From positions 1,426,001 through 1,490,000 of the forward strand of contig JAHRBS010000007.1 of the NCBI GenBank assembly GCA_024305745.1: 64,000 bases of DNA. Direction: 5' to 3'. The position numbers were made by a program, and so were the translations under genes. A model generated the notes under the pieces. It was given only the letters and a program-made list of their open reading frames with translations, ran no database searches and was not told the DNA's origin. The DNA is from Polyporus tsugae (lineage: Eukaryota > Basidiomycota > Agaricomycetes > Polyporales > Polyporaceae). This document shows, piece after piece, positions 1 to 10,149 of this stretch; position 1 is the stretch's first letter, and every line of letters starts with the position of its first letter.

Positions 1-125
1 TCAATACATCTTGTCTCCAGCCCTGACTGTTGAGCCTTGCTCCGCTCTCGCTGCACAAGTGCTCGTTGATGCCCTTGCTCGTCTCGTAAGTCTCCCTGGT
101 CCTTACTTGACGGCCAGTTGTAACA
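1..125 (+). repeat. LTR-A fragment (3' end of a 446-bp gypsy A LTR)
   Basis: The segment matches the 3' quarter of the LTRs at 28077-28522 (+), 43107-43552 (-) and 56573-57018 (-) and ends in the same TAACA terminus at 125. The 5' part lies outside the window. It sits inside the LTR-E of copia X, whose sequence resumes at 126 with AGTAC. The flanking target duplication cannot be tested because the left side is missing. Confidence 0.8.
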
Positions 126-207
126 AGTACCAGCCAAGTGCCAAGCCAAGCTTAACATTGCACCCTTTTGGCGCAGCTGGTTCAGCGGCTGGTCTGTTCC
201 CAACAAT
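126..207 (+). repeat. LTR-E 3' part, probable 5' LTR of copia X
   Basis: These 82 bp are the reverse complement of the left three quarters of the 110-bp LTR at 7434-7543, and end in CCCAACA as an LTR should. The copia X gag reading frame opens 90 bp further on. In the intact copy a TATATA lies just upstream of the point where this fragment begins, consistent with the R-U5 part of a very short LTR. Assignment of LTR-E to element X is inferred from position. Confidence 0.55.
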
Positions 208-299
208 CAGGTCCTGATTGTGTCAACGTTCCTCACATCTTTGACCTTGACAAGTGGCAGGACTACCACTATGACAAAGAATCAAATGATCCTGATTAG

Positions 300-1714
300 T
301 ATCCCTGTGCTACTACTCCCTGCCCCTCATGTTACAACTTCTGAGGAGAGCTACCTCCCCTAGATTTTGAAACTGCTTGGGAACCTGTTGCAGTTCTCCA
401 AGAATCCCGTCCTAAGTCTCTGTTGGATCTTCCTCCTCTTCCTGCTCCAACTAGTGAAGAAACCATGTTGCTTGCATACTCTCCTGCCTCCTCATCTGTG
501 CAACTCAGTGTAGAACTCCCTCCTCTCAAACCTCCATCCTCTACCTCTAATGACAACAACCTCTTCCTCCTTACTATCACCGTGGGAGATAACGTCAAAG
601 CCGACTCCATTCCCCTCCTTGCAACCTCCGCTCAGTATCTCAACTGGGCTGCCCAGATGAAGGGTTTCCTCATCATGGTTGGTGCCTGGGACATTGTCAA
701 GTCTGATCTGGGTACTTCACCCACGGACGCGACAGCTGCTCAAAGGCGTGCTGGCCTTGTGAACAAGGCTACCAGTGCGATTGTCATGTGCACTGACAAG
801 GACCTCTGTCGTCATCTCTTCGACAATGTGGACAACCCCAAGAAGCCTCACGAGATGTGGGCCACCCTCAAGTCCCAGCTCGGCAAGACTGATGCTGCGG
901 ACACCTGGAGCAAGTTCGAGGCAGTCATTGGAATGAAACATCTCTCAGATCAGAAGCCACTCAAGGATCAGCGCAGTCGCCTTGAGGCTCGCCTGAAGGA
1001 CATTGCTGATGGCGGACTCAAGTTGGAAGAGAACATGAAGGCCCTCCTCGTTCTCTCCAAGATCCCTGAGTCTTACCGCACCCTCATCTCTGGCCTCCTC
1101 TCGTCGTCCATCAAGTTGAAAGACTTGAAGGTCGAAACGGTCATCAACAAGACTGTCTCCGAGGAAAGTGTGCGGAAGACTGGCTCCATTGGTTCTTCGG
1201 CCTCTCGCGTGTCTACTACCAAGCCCAAGAAGAAAGGCCCTTGTGGTCACTGTGGCGGTAAGACGCATGATGAGTCTTCTTGTTGGAAGAAGTATCCCGA
1301 CAAGAAACCAAAGAATGGGGGGAATAACAATGGCAAAAAGGACAAAGGCAAAGGCACCTCACATGCTCATAATGCTAACACCACGGACAATGTCGCTTCT
1401 ATACTTGTAACCACATCCGCTGCTGAGTCTTCACAATTGATCATTGCATCCCACTATGTTGTGGCTTCAGCCCTTGAGGGATACAACTCAACAACTTGGC
1501 TGATGGATTCAGGTGCATCGGAGCACATCACATTCAACATAAACAACTTCTTGACCTATGAACCTTTTGATACTCCCATGCTCTTCTCAACTGCGGCCAA
1601 TGGTACTTAAATTCATGGCTTAGGTGCTGGAACTGTTCGAGGTCGTGTTTGTGTTGATAATCAGTGGATTGAGACTGAGTTGAACAACATCATTTACATT
1701 CCTCAGGTTGGTTG
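300..1714 (+). pseudogene. Copia X gag-protease, 5' half of a split Ty1/copia element
   Basis: The frame is open from 300; the first ATG is at 465 and earlier sequence has no ATG, so the true start is uncertain. The product has a copia-type Gag region, a CX2CX4HX4C zinc knuckle (CGHCGGKTHDESSC, about 1242-1283) after a basic stretch, and the aspartic protease active site WLMDSGAS near 1498. A TAA at 1608-1610 interrupts the frame, which otherwise continues to 1714 with typical protease sequence (NNIIYIPQV). There the element is cut by an LTR-C start. The matching integrase half is on the minus strand at 28523-29270. Gag packages the element RNA and the protease cuts Gag-Pol; this copy can do neither intact. 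Confidence 0.8.
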
Positions 1715-1763
1715 TGTTGAAGTCAGTGCTGTAGTGCGTGCTCCTTTGACCGTGCCAAGTCAA
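1710..1763 (+). repeat. First 49 bp of an LTR-C with target duplication GGTTG
   Basis: TGTTGAAG at 1715 begins a 49-bp match to the start of the copia C LTRs at 13299, 36693 and 42040, with several C-to-T differences. The five bases before it are GGTTG; the other end of this LTR is at 29271, where the flank read in the element direction is GGGTG. The LTR stops at 1763 in GCCAAGTC, which also begins the LTR remainder beside a poly(A) tract at 29670, so bases 1751-1763 look like a LINE target duplication. Confidence 0.75.
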
Positions 1764-1908
1764 CCCTCCTTGACCTCGTACCACCACCATCTTGAGTAGA
1801 TGCCCACTCCACAAGCTGTACGCTGTCTCTTCTCCCCCCCTCCCTACCCTTCCTCCCCCTTCCCCTAGTCCCCACATCTGTCACCTACACCGAGGTCGAA
1901 TCAACGCG

Positions 1909-2505
1909 ATGAGCGACGGCCACCATGGCCATAATACACATATGGGGAACTCTAGTGGGGTCGATCATCTCCCCAGATGGTCCCCCTCTGTCAAACCCAC
2001 ACGACGGTCCCCTTCGGTCTCCGTGGACCCCATCGACCGCCCGTCCCGCAATTGCACCCAAATGGGTGTCGCAATGCGGCAAATCACTGGCAGCGTAGCC
2101 ACGTCGCCCCCTGCCCTTCAGTTGCAGCCTGACAATGACAACAACCTCATTTCGTATGGGACAAATGATGGCAACATCGCCCTCTCCACGTTGGCTGCCA
2201 TCAATATCAATTTGATTGAAGAGCTTTTGGATCTTTCCGAAGCCTTCCCATCGCCACATGTCACGCCTCCTCCGCCGTACTCTAGTACGAAGGTCCCCAC
2301 TTCCCAAACACAGCAAGAAACAGAGCTTTCAATTCCTGTGCCCATCGCGGAGGCCCCACCTTCCACTGGGCTTGCGATTCCCGCACCTGCCACAGAGGCA
2401 GACATCGACATACCGGACTCATTGTCCGGGTTGTCTGTGCTGTCGTACTTCTCGGAGTTTGGTAGTGACAAGATTTATTTAGCAATATTTGTTTATATTT
2501 GTTGA
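1909..2505 (+). CDS. Possible N-terminal part of the LINE ORF1
   Basis: An open frame from 1792 has an ATG at 1909 and runs to 2505. The product is rich in Ser, Pro and Thr, with an acidic central stretch and no domain I recognise. It lies between the LINE left boundary and the larger ORF1 block at 4902, so I infer that it is the start of ORF1, cut near 2470 by inserted DNA; the last residues would then come from the insert. It could instead be an unrelated spurious frame. Confidence 0.35.
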   Translation: MSDGHHGHNTHMGNSSGVDHLPRWSPSVKPTRRSPSVSVDPIDRPSRNCTQMGVAMRQITGSVATSPPALQLQPDNDNNLISYGTNDGNIALSTLAAININLIEELLDLSEAFPSPHVTPPPPYSSTKVPTSQTQQETELSIPVPIAEAPPSTGLAIPAPATEADIDIPDSLSGLSVLSYFSEFGSDKIYLAIFVYIC

Positions 2506-2773
2506 GAGGTGACTCAGTCTCACGTTGTACCAAGAAACACTGCCACAAGGTGTATGGGTTTTCCAGGTTTCCTGAAAGTGACCTCGTTGAGTTCTGGAAA
2601 ATCACAGTTATAAGTGCTTTGTGGTTTTTAGCCTACAAATATCCTTATGCTTTTAGCTCTAGCACTGGAAGTCTGACCTGTTCTCTGTGGGTCTGCAAGA
2701 CTTCAATATTCTATACTCTAATAGATGTACTGCTTTGAACTAGCAGAGTTTTCCCTATTAGCGGTGGAAAAGT

Positions 2774-2844
2774 GACCAGACCGGGGATTGAACCCAGGAC
2801 CTTCTGGTTTGCACCCAGATGCTCTACCACTGAGCTATCTGGTC
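2774..2844 (-). tRNA. tRNA-Cys(GCA)-like gene
   Basis: Read on the minus strand the 71 bases fold into a full cloverleaf: 7-bp acceptor stem (GACCAGA/TCTGGTC) without mismatch, 4-bp D stem (GCTC/GAGC), 5-bp anticodon stem (TCTGG/CCAGA) with loop GTGCAAA giving anticodon GCA, a 5-nt variable loop, and a T arm with loop TTCAATC. The A and B boxes are intact and TTTT follows within six bases. No intron is present. Position 32 is G, unusual for tRNA-Cys, and it lies inside repeat DNA, so it may be the head of a tRNA-derived SINE rather than a working tRNA. Confidence 0.65.
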
Positions 2845-3399
2845 TTGAGTTCAGTAGAGACACCAGTTTATTAGTGTAGATTAGTGTAACTGTAGCCCCA
2901 TGTCACTATGGCATGCATGCTATGCACAGTACATTGAGGGGTCTTACAGCAGTTCAGGGACCAACTCCTGAAGGATGAGTAAGCATGATTACTGCACCCT
3001 AATATTCCCCTATATCTTAGTTCAATGGTACAGTCAAACTTCTTTATACTTGTGCATCTATCTGAGACACTTGCTGTCCTCTGGTGTCTATCTGAGACAC
3101 TCTTGCCTTGACTATGCTGACTAACTCTCGTGGTTATCAGTACGTCCTATCTACTTGACGATTGATTAAACTTCCAGGAATCTGATCCTGCGCAGTTCAA
3201 CCGACCTATGCACTGCCTGACTAAATTACTCTTTCCCACTTGAAGAGAGTAATATACTACACAATTGATGAGGAACTAGACTGTTGTAGTCCCAAGAACA
3301 ACTATGTCAGCAGCTGCAAGACTTGTTGCTTGATGCTACACACCGGTAGTTACTTGATTGATTTAGCTATTAAAACTAGATGGCTATTTTTTTAGGTCA

Positions 3400-4015
3400 G
3401 TTTTCAGGCCAGCTTATATACTGTTCTGAAAACCTTCCAGAATGTTCTTTGTACATGACTAATTACTATATGCTATATTACTCATCCAAAGTCCTGAATC
3501 TTCTGGTTCTTTCCAAACTGTGTCAGAATGTGGTAGAAGTTACTGGAATCATCTGCCTCTTTCTATGAACTTCCTGATTGGGCACTGCACTTCTCATAGC
3601 AGGTCATAGTGAGTTATTTGGAAGGTCATGTGACTAGTGTGAGTCACTATGAGTCATGTTCCTTTCTGGTCCATGCCAGATTTGTCTGGCAACTCCTCTA
3701 TGTTACTGGATTGTTCTGTCAGCTTCTAGCATGTTCCAGCGCCTTCTATGACATTCCGGTGCTTTTTGGTGGCTTCTCTACAGTCCTGTCCTGACTTATT
3801 AAGAACATATAGAGCCTACTCAATACTAGAGCTTTTTGGAATCTTCCGAAACTAGTAAGTATAGGTCAGATCTTTCTAGAATGTTCTAGAACCTTCCAGC
3901 AATTTCTGGCTATTATTTGTGCTTGCCATATAGTGCTAATGCTACCGGATTGTTCTAGCATTTTCTAACCTATTTCAGAATCTTCCACAGTATTCTGGAA
4001 CATTCCACAACATTT
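3400..4015. repeat. Run of degenerate TTC-nn-GAA-like motifs
   Basis: Over about 600 bp short motifs such as TTCCAGAA, TTCTAGAA, GTTCTAGA, CTTCCGAAA, TTCTGGAA and CATTCC recur every 10-40 bases on both strands. They resemble inverted nGAAn units of heat-shock elements or a decayed short tandem repeat. No gene is visible in this stretch. Confidence 0.4.
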
Positions 4016-4142
4016 CATCTATGCAGACTTGACCCATATAAATACATGGTCGCACAAGTGTCTGCGCAAGTTCATTGAATGCAAGTTGTGGCAAACATAG
4101 TACAAACGAGTGAGACATGTGATATCAGTCCCTCCATTCCTA

Positions 4143-4763
4143 TCAGGCTGGGCTATAGTCAGCCTGAATATGGTCATCAATCTCCCATGGATGAAGTTCT
4201 GGATCAAGAGAGGCACCTGATATGGAATGAGCACTGATTAGTTTTAAGAACATACTGCTATACTCGCCCGGGAAATAGTCGTGATTATTGGGCCTTCGCA
4301 ACAACTTGACAATTGTCATAAGCCCATACACGAGCCACCTCCACATGGTCTGATCCTCTCCGGCAAAGTGCTTATATAGCACAGCCAGGCTAAGGATTGC
4401 AGGTGACTGAATATGCTGGATAACAATAATGATGTGGCTCTCCTGGTACTCTGCCACCCTAAGAACACGTCCAAGGAACCGAGTTGCTTCTATGGTCAGC
4501 TGTTGGCTATCTTGAAATAACAGCCAACAGTACTGTTTGGGAGGAGGAACAAGGTTGAACTGTGTGAAATTGAGGTCGGACTGCTGCTGGAGATCAAAAT
4601 GAAGGTGATGTGATCCCCGTTTGGTGGTAACAGGACAGAAGGCAATGTCCTTGTCCTTGAGTTGGACAGGAAGGTATGGGCGCATCTTGAGGGGTGTGTC
4701 ACTGGCCAGTTGGGGAGCAGAGAACATGATGGATGTTTGATAAAGTTCAACTGCATGCCACAT
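4143..4763 (-). CDS. Unrecognised repeat-associated protein, 206 aa
   Basis: An ATG-initiated frame of 206 codons lies within the AT-rich insertion. I recognise no domain. It shows a hydrophobic segment around residues 105-120 (HIIIVIQHI, then PAILSLAVLYKHF) and an acidic, Pro-containing tail. No start context or splice sites give further support. It may be a fragment of a protein carried by the inserted element, or chance. Confidence 0.3.
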   Translation of the reverse strand: MWHAVELYQTSIMFSAPQLASDTPLKMRPYLPVQLKDKDIAFCPVTTKRGSHHLHFDLQQQSDLNFTQFNLVPPPKQYCWLLFQDSQQLTIEATRFLGRVLRVAEYQESHIIIVIQHIQSPAILSLAVLYKHFAGEDQTMWRWLVYGLMTIVKLLRRPNNHDYFPGEYSSMFLKLISAHSISGASLDPELHPWEIDDHIQADYSPA

Positions 4764-4901
4764 TGTTTTTGTTTACTTTTTAGCGCTAGACACTGATGCA
4801 ATATTTTCCCATGGTGCTTATTTGTCTGCCATTCCTTAGAGGACTGTGGTTTACTAGACTGTTTGTTTTAGCCCTGTCCATGTACCAATCCTGTTTGGTG
4901 C

Positions 4902-7013
4902 ATGACAGTGCCCCGCCCACCCATCACAGCCGCATCCACCATAGCCGCATCTACAGCTGACGATGCGCCTGGCATCGACGACTTCGTTACTGGAGAAGAA
5001 GCCATCAAGGACCTCGAACTAGAGGCAATTCCAGTGCTGACCATCACTTATGGGTTTGACTATGGCATTGATCAGTGTGTCCAGCACCTCACCATTGTCA
5101 AGCAGTACATTGCCAACAACCGCCGCCTCATCCGCTGGCTGAGCCTACTCACTGCTGTTGACTCGATCACTGGCATTATCTCGTACATTGCGCCCGATGA
5201 ACACCATCACATCAATGCGTGCACTCGTAAAATTGAGGACACCATCCTCGATGCCATCACCGTCTCCAGGGACCTGTCTGTCTGCCAACAGCTCCACCTA
5301 GACTCCGAGGCTGCCTGTGGCCTCCACACCATCGAAGGATTCAGCGATGAGCTGCACGCACATTGCATTGCCCTCGAAGAACAGGAAGCCGCTGATCATC
5401 TGATCCGGGACAAAGGTAAAGGTCCCGCACGCGCACACACACCACTTGACTTTGCTGGCCGCTCCCACCTTTACAGGGGAGAGGGATCCGAAGACCCACA
5501 CACCGCCCCTAGCCCCACACCCGTGACAGCAGTCCAGAACTGGTTTGGAGCATTACCCACTGCCCTGGAGATCCAAAATACGTGCTTTGAGCCCCGACTG
5601 TCCCTCATGGACAGAATAGCCACACTCACTCCCGGAATATCACATGCACGCAATGAGCCATCCCCCACGCCATCCTCCATGGAAGACATTGTTGAGGACG
5701 AGCCGCTCCCACCGCCCCCCAAGAAGAAGCAAACCAAACGAAAGATGCAGACATTGCCCGGACCACGCGCTGCAACACCGGCGCGAGCTCCGATCATCCA
5801 GCCCACACCCCTCCCCGCAATGGCCAACTTCTCGTCGGACTATCCACTGTTTGTCACACGCACGAGCATCTGGAACCCCCTGGATGCCCTGGATTTGTAC
5901 ACACATCTACAAGTGCTCCACCAGCAGGCAGTCGCCCTTGGTGGCCATACACTGGGACCGCCAATCAAGGCCCCCATCTCCATCCCAACGTGCATGCCCT
6001 CGGTCCCCAGGACCGGATCACGTGAGTCAGATGGAGGCCCCCCATGGAAGAAGACCAAACACGTGCCCCTGGCCATGTCCAAACTTCTGTATGTTTTATA
6101 TACACACTTGAGGCTGATCCCAGATGCCACCCGCCGCCGCCCGGCGCCCCCGGTTCTGGACCAGATCAAAACCACCATTGCTGCACTCCTACGTGACCAG
6201 CCATCACAGAGCGCCCACATGGCGAGCATCATCATATGCAGGGCTGCCTGGAATTGCATGGGAAGCACCCTGATGCTCATCCTCCAGGATGTCCCATCTA
6301 AGGACTCAGCTGTGGCCATCAAGAACATTGTTGCAATGGTCTTGAACGTCGCCAACTTCGAACTCACCATCAAGCACCACAAATACATCTCTGGTGCGGT
6401 CTTCCACAATGTTGCTGGCATCATGTTTGACACCCGCGGCCAGCCCCAGATGCTCAATGCCATGAACGTCCTGGTGGACACCATCAACTGGTCCATGATC
6501 CACACGTGGAAGAAGGCCCTCCGTGACAGCAACATTGCCGAAGCACGCTGGGCTCCCTTCTGCGCCAGCGCCACAAACACGACAATGTTTGTCGACATCA
6601 ACGACACGCCAGTCTATGCCATCACCAACGCCCTGCAGGGCTCTCGCCTGTCCTTCAACAATAGCGACTGCACCTGTATGGGAGTCATCGACAAAACCTC
6701 TATGCCGCAATGCGGCCAATGTTACCAATACGGTCACACACTAGGGGCGTGCCGCCTCGCAGCACAGCGGTGCTGCCTGTGCGGGTCACACCACGAGGCC
6801 TACCGCCACGACAACTATGTTGCAATGCACGGACCCCAGGCATACTCTGTCCGTTGTGTCAACTGCTTCCTCACCCATAAGTCCAACTCCAAGGACTGCA
6901 TCTTTTACAAACGGCACGCGTCAACAACCTGGATCCATGACACATATGCATACATGTCACACACTGACCTGGCCAACTCCCCTGTGGATCTGAATGCGGT
7001 CGTCCCCATCTGA
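4902..7013 (+). CDS. LINE ORF1 protein with three zinc knuckles
   Basis: The open frame of about 700 codons has a helical N-terminal region, a basic KKKQTKRK stretch near residue 275, and a C-terminal cluster of Cys/His motifs: CGQCYQYGHTLGAC (CX2CX4HX4C) at about residue 605, then CCLCGSHHEAYRH and CVNCFLTHKSNSKDC. That layout is typical of ORF1 nucleic-acid-binding proteins of fungal LINEs, which coat the element RNA. The printed start at 4902 is not an ATG; an in-frame ATG occurs at 4902 minus 0-3 bases only by context (CATGACAGTG), and the true N-terminus may lie in the 1909-2505 segment. The frame ends in TGA at 7011-7013. Confidence 0.7.
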   Translation: MTVPRPPITAASTIAASTADDAPGIDDFVTGEEAIKDLELEAIPVLTITYGFDYGIDQCVQHLTIVKQYIANNRRLIRWLSLLTAVDSITGIISYIAPDEHHHINACTRKIEDTILDAITVSRDLSVCQQLHLDSEAACGLHTIEGFSDELHAHCIALEEQEAADHLIRDKGKGPARAHTPLDFAGRSHLYRGEGSEDPHTAPSPTPVTAVQNWFGALPTALEIQNTCFEPRLSLMDRIATLTPGISHARNEPSPTPSSMEDIVEDEPLPPPPKKKQTKRKMQTLPGPRAATPARAPIIQPTPLPAMANFSSDYPLFVTRTSIWNPLDALDLYTHLQVLHQQAVALGGHTLGPPIKAPISIPTCMPSVPRTGSRESDGGPPWKKTKHVPLAMSKLLYVLYTHLRLIPDATRRRPAPPVLDQIKTTIAALLRDQPSQSAHMASIIICRAAWNCMGSTLMLILQDVPSKDSAVAIKNIVAMVLNVANFELTIKHHKYISGAVFHNVAGIMFDTRGQPQMLNAMNVLVDTINWSMIHTWKKALRDSNIAEARWAPFCASATNTTMFVDINDTPVYAITNALQGSRLSFNNSDCTCMGVIDKTSMPQCGQCYQYGHTLGACRLAAQRCCLCGSHHEAYRHDNYVAMHGPQAYSVRCVNCFLTHKSNSKDCIFYKRHASTTWIHDTYAYMSHTDLANSPVDLNAVVPI

Positions 7014-8279
7014 TGCGAGACCCGAGCGGCAGTTCCGGGCGTGCAAATTGACAACCCCCACTACGACCTGAACACATGGCACTCTGCCGGCTTCAGACCA
7101 CATGGACAAAAGAATGTGGCCAGAATGCCGCTGGCATCAGCTGCATCACTGCCCATTCCCCTCCTCACTGCCAGCCCCTCCAATGGCCTGGACACGCGCG
7201 CATGGCAACAAACCATGACCAAGGACATTGACTCTCCACTACCGCCGATGCCGCCACGTAGACGCGACACGTGCCCCAGGGCCACTGCCCCCACACCCGC
7301 TGCATCAACCTCTACCACAGCACCCCCAAAGCCAAGGCACCAGCGCAAGGCTGAACAGCAGGTGGCTTATTCTCCCTTCACAACCGTTACCACTTATTCC
7401 ACTCATGCACCCCCTCATCGCTAGGATCCAGCCTGTTAGGAACAGACCAGCCACTGAACTAGCTATGCCAAAAGGGTGCAATGTCAAGCTTGGCTTGACA
7501 CTTGGCTGGTACTATATATGTAGTTTGTAATGCGTTCATGACACAGCCCCATGTGGGGCTCAATTTTTGCCCCTCAAGTGAGCGACCGAAAAGGTCTGGC
7601 GGAGGACAAGTTTATCATGAGTGTTCCTATTATCACATACATGGCTGTATCATCACCATTCTGAATAAATCATTTTCCCTCTCATTCCACCAATAATGCA
7701 CAATCCAAATCGCTCCCGCAAGGTGGCGCATCTGACAGACTACATCCAGTTGAGTATGTGGATCAGGCCGCTGACATGATACAAACATCTCTTCGACAGA
7801 ACATCCGGACTGCATCCCCCATCCCACCGTTAGATAGCAATACAGGCCTCTACAAGGTTTACACAAGGTGCGAACTATCTCCGCCGTGCCCCACAAACCT
7901 TCACCACACCACCAATGTCACGAGTGATCCTTACTGAACAGCTCACATTGCACCACCTGCATCCAACCACCACTATGATGAGTGGGATCCCTCCCCCACA
8001 TTCACTGTCCTGCCCACTACCACCACGGCCATGACACCCCCAGAACAGGACAGGTTCTCCTACACAAACCACCCGCCACTGCCACCATCTTTTCACATAA
8101 CACCAGCCTCAGCTCGTTCTACTGTAGAAAGGACTGCTCCCCTCGAGTGAGACAACATAATTGTCTCTCCAACCGCTGCAATCCCCCCGATATGGGTCCC
8201 AGAAAAGGATCCGCTGGATAGAACCATACTGATCCATCCGGCCCCACCCACGACCGGACCGCGCAGCGACACACCATCG
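7014..8279 (+). other. LINE inter-ORF region
   Basis: No convincing coding frame spans this 1.27 kb. Short proline-rich frames at 7041-7424 may be decayed ORF1 tail. The region contains a solo LTR-E (7434-7543). The remainder probably held the ORF2 start. Confidence 0.4.
7434..7543 (-). repeat. Solo LTR-E, 110 bp, target duplication CAGCC
   Basis: The repeat starts TGTTAGGAAC and ends TTCATGACA, with the five bases CAGCC directly before (7429-7433) and after (7544-7548). Its left part is the reverse complement of 126-207. On the minus strand a TATATAG lies about 30 bases from the start, so I orient it minus. At 110 bp it is close to the minimum for LTRs, and only the exact duplication makes the call firm. 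Confidence 0.75.
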
Positions 8280-9497
8280 TCACTTCGCGTCTTATACCAA
8301 AACGTACACCACATCTCACACCAAACAACATTGTTGCTAGAGCGCTACCAATGCACCCACAACATCATCATCATCACAGAACCATGGTACGGCACCATCT
8401 AGGCCATGGGACCTGACTCCAAATTTGCACACGCACCTGCGGACCGACGGATGGCTAGCCCGCTGGCGTATCACGCTCCCACACCCGCAAATCTGAGCCC
8501 CCAGCCAGCCCTCTCGCCTTCAGACAAGGAGGACGACACTGCAATACCGGCTTCTTTCTGGAACTCCGTTCCCATTTCACAACCGGATCTGGACTCAGAC
8601 ATTTGCATCAATATGTTTGACCCAGTACATACCCTTCCACCTGACGTCCCGCCCCCTCCGGGGGACCAGGACAAACCCCAAACCACATTTCCCATGGACC
8701 GCCACCGCTAGAAAGCGCCATCCGACCCAAAAAGCACGTACCTCTATGGGACACAGTCGCACCCGAACTGGACTCTTCTCAAAACCAAGAGAGATGCCCG
8801 CATCGCGGTCTATGTCAACAAATGAATGATCCGGGCAACCGCAACCATTGACTCCAAGATCAAATCGCGGGACGTGGCACTGCTCTGACTGCGCCCCGAT
8901 CGCATGTCCAACACACTCAACATCCTCGGTCTCTACAATGACACTCAGTGCACCATGCTCGAGTTTCTCGTAGACCACATCAATGACCTCCCTGCCATAC
9001 ATCTATGTGGCGGTGACTATAACCTACACAGTCGAGATTGGGACACCATCTACCTGACCACTGACTCAAACAACAAGCTCATGCTTGTCGACCTCCTCCA
9101 TGGGGCACTCAGACACAGACTCCTCTCCCCACCAGACGTAGTCACACACATCCCAGACCGCAAAGACCTCCGAGGCATGGTCATCAACCTCGTATGGCTA
9201 GATGTCAAGTTTGATGCCACCATGCATGTCATCACTGACGACTGGGGCTTCTCCGACCACGCAATACTTGACATTGAGTTACAGACAACACCATGGTCGT
9301 CCCTTGGAGACCTGTCTGTCTCCTGCGACTCTGATGTCGAGAATGACATGATCAAGGAGGTCACCAGCAAACTCCCGCACATCCTTCCATCACCTGAATA
9401 CTCTTCAGAAATTCACGACACCTACTCCGTGTCCATGGACTCAGCATTCACAGCTGCAATGGTCACCAGGTTGTATGACATGTTTGTATCAACCTAG
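8280..9497 (+). pseudogene. LINE ORF2 endonuclease domain (decayed)
   Basis: The start shows the AP-endonuclease opening LYQNVHHISH followed by IIIITEPWYG (the conserved EP), interrupted by TAG near 8400. The C-terminal half (8904-9497) has GGDYNLHSRDWD (the GDxN motif) and the catalytic SDH in GFSDHAIL. A TGA between VALL and LRPDR at about 8886 sits where arginine fits. The enzyme nicks target DNA to prime reverse transcription. Three or more frame interruptions make it inactive. Confidence 0.7.
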
Positions 9498-10149
9498 AAA
9501 TTGTTCGCAACTCCCAAATGCTTCTGTGAAAAGTCCGCGTCCTGGTAGATGCCGCAGCTTACCGCGCTCAAACGAACCACCTCTGCTGCTTCCAGAGACA
9601 CCACCCCTCCCGTGGCAGTGGAAGCATCATTCCTGTCGGCTGTCGAAAAAACAATGCTTCGCACCTGAGTTTATCAACTGATATGCATACTTCAACTGCG
9701 AGAAGGCCACCATCAAACACAAAGAATGGCGAAGCCTCCTCCACTGCGAGATTTGCAAAATCCGCAACAAACACATAGAGACTCGTGTACGCGAGATCTC
9801 CGAAGACTCCAAACGTGTTTGGGATCTCACCAGTTGGACCGGACCCAGGTCCTCCACAATGACTGAGATAGTCCACAATGGACAAACACTGTCGAGCCAC
9901 GAGGAACTGTGGCCGGCCATGAATGAAGTGTTCCCAGCGGGCCCTTAACTGACCAGTCAATGAGACCGTCGTCGAAGAGCTCCCTGCCCATGATGAACAC
10001 TTGTGGCCCCCTTTCAGCTCTCGAGAGCTGTGGGATGCCATTGAGAAAACCATGACCGCATCTGCCACTGGGTGGGACCACATCCACTGGCGACATTTAA
10101 AACATCTCATTGACCCAAAGAAGAATTCGAAGACTGCAGACAAAATCCT

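Larger units (their letters stand above)
2474..4895. mobile_element. Unidentified 2.4-kb insertion between ORF1 segments
   Basis: Base composition drops to AT-rich here and coding character is lost on both strands apart from one minus-strand frame (4143-4763). TGACA occurs at both proposed edges (ending near 2472 and near 4894), which may be a 5-bp target duplication, but no terminal repeats were found. It contains a tRNA-Cys-like gene (2774-2844) and a long run of TTC/GAA motifs (3400-4015). The rest, including about 2850-3380, holds nothing I can identify. Confidence 0.3.

Noticed and set aside
1792..2505. Independent host gene at the left of the LINE
   Set aside because: It lies between the LINE boundary and ORF1 with no promoter or domain evidence; treated as possible ORF1 start with low confidence.
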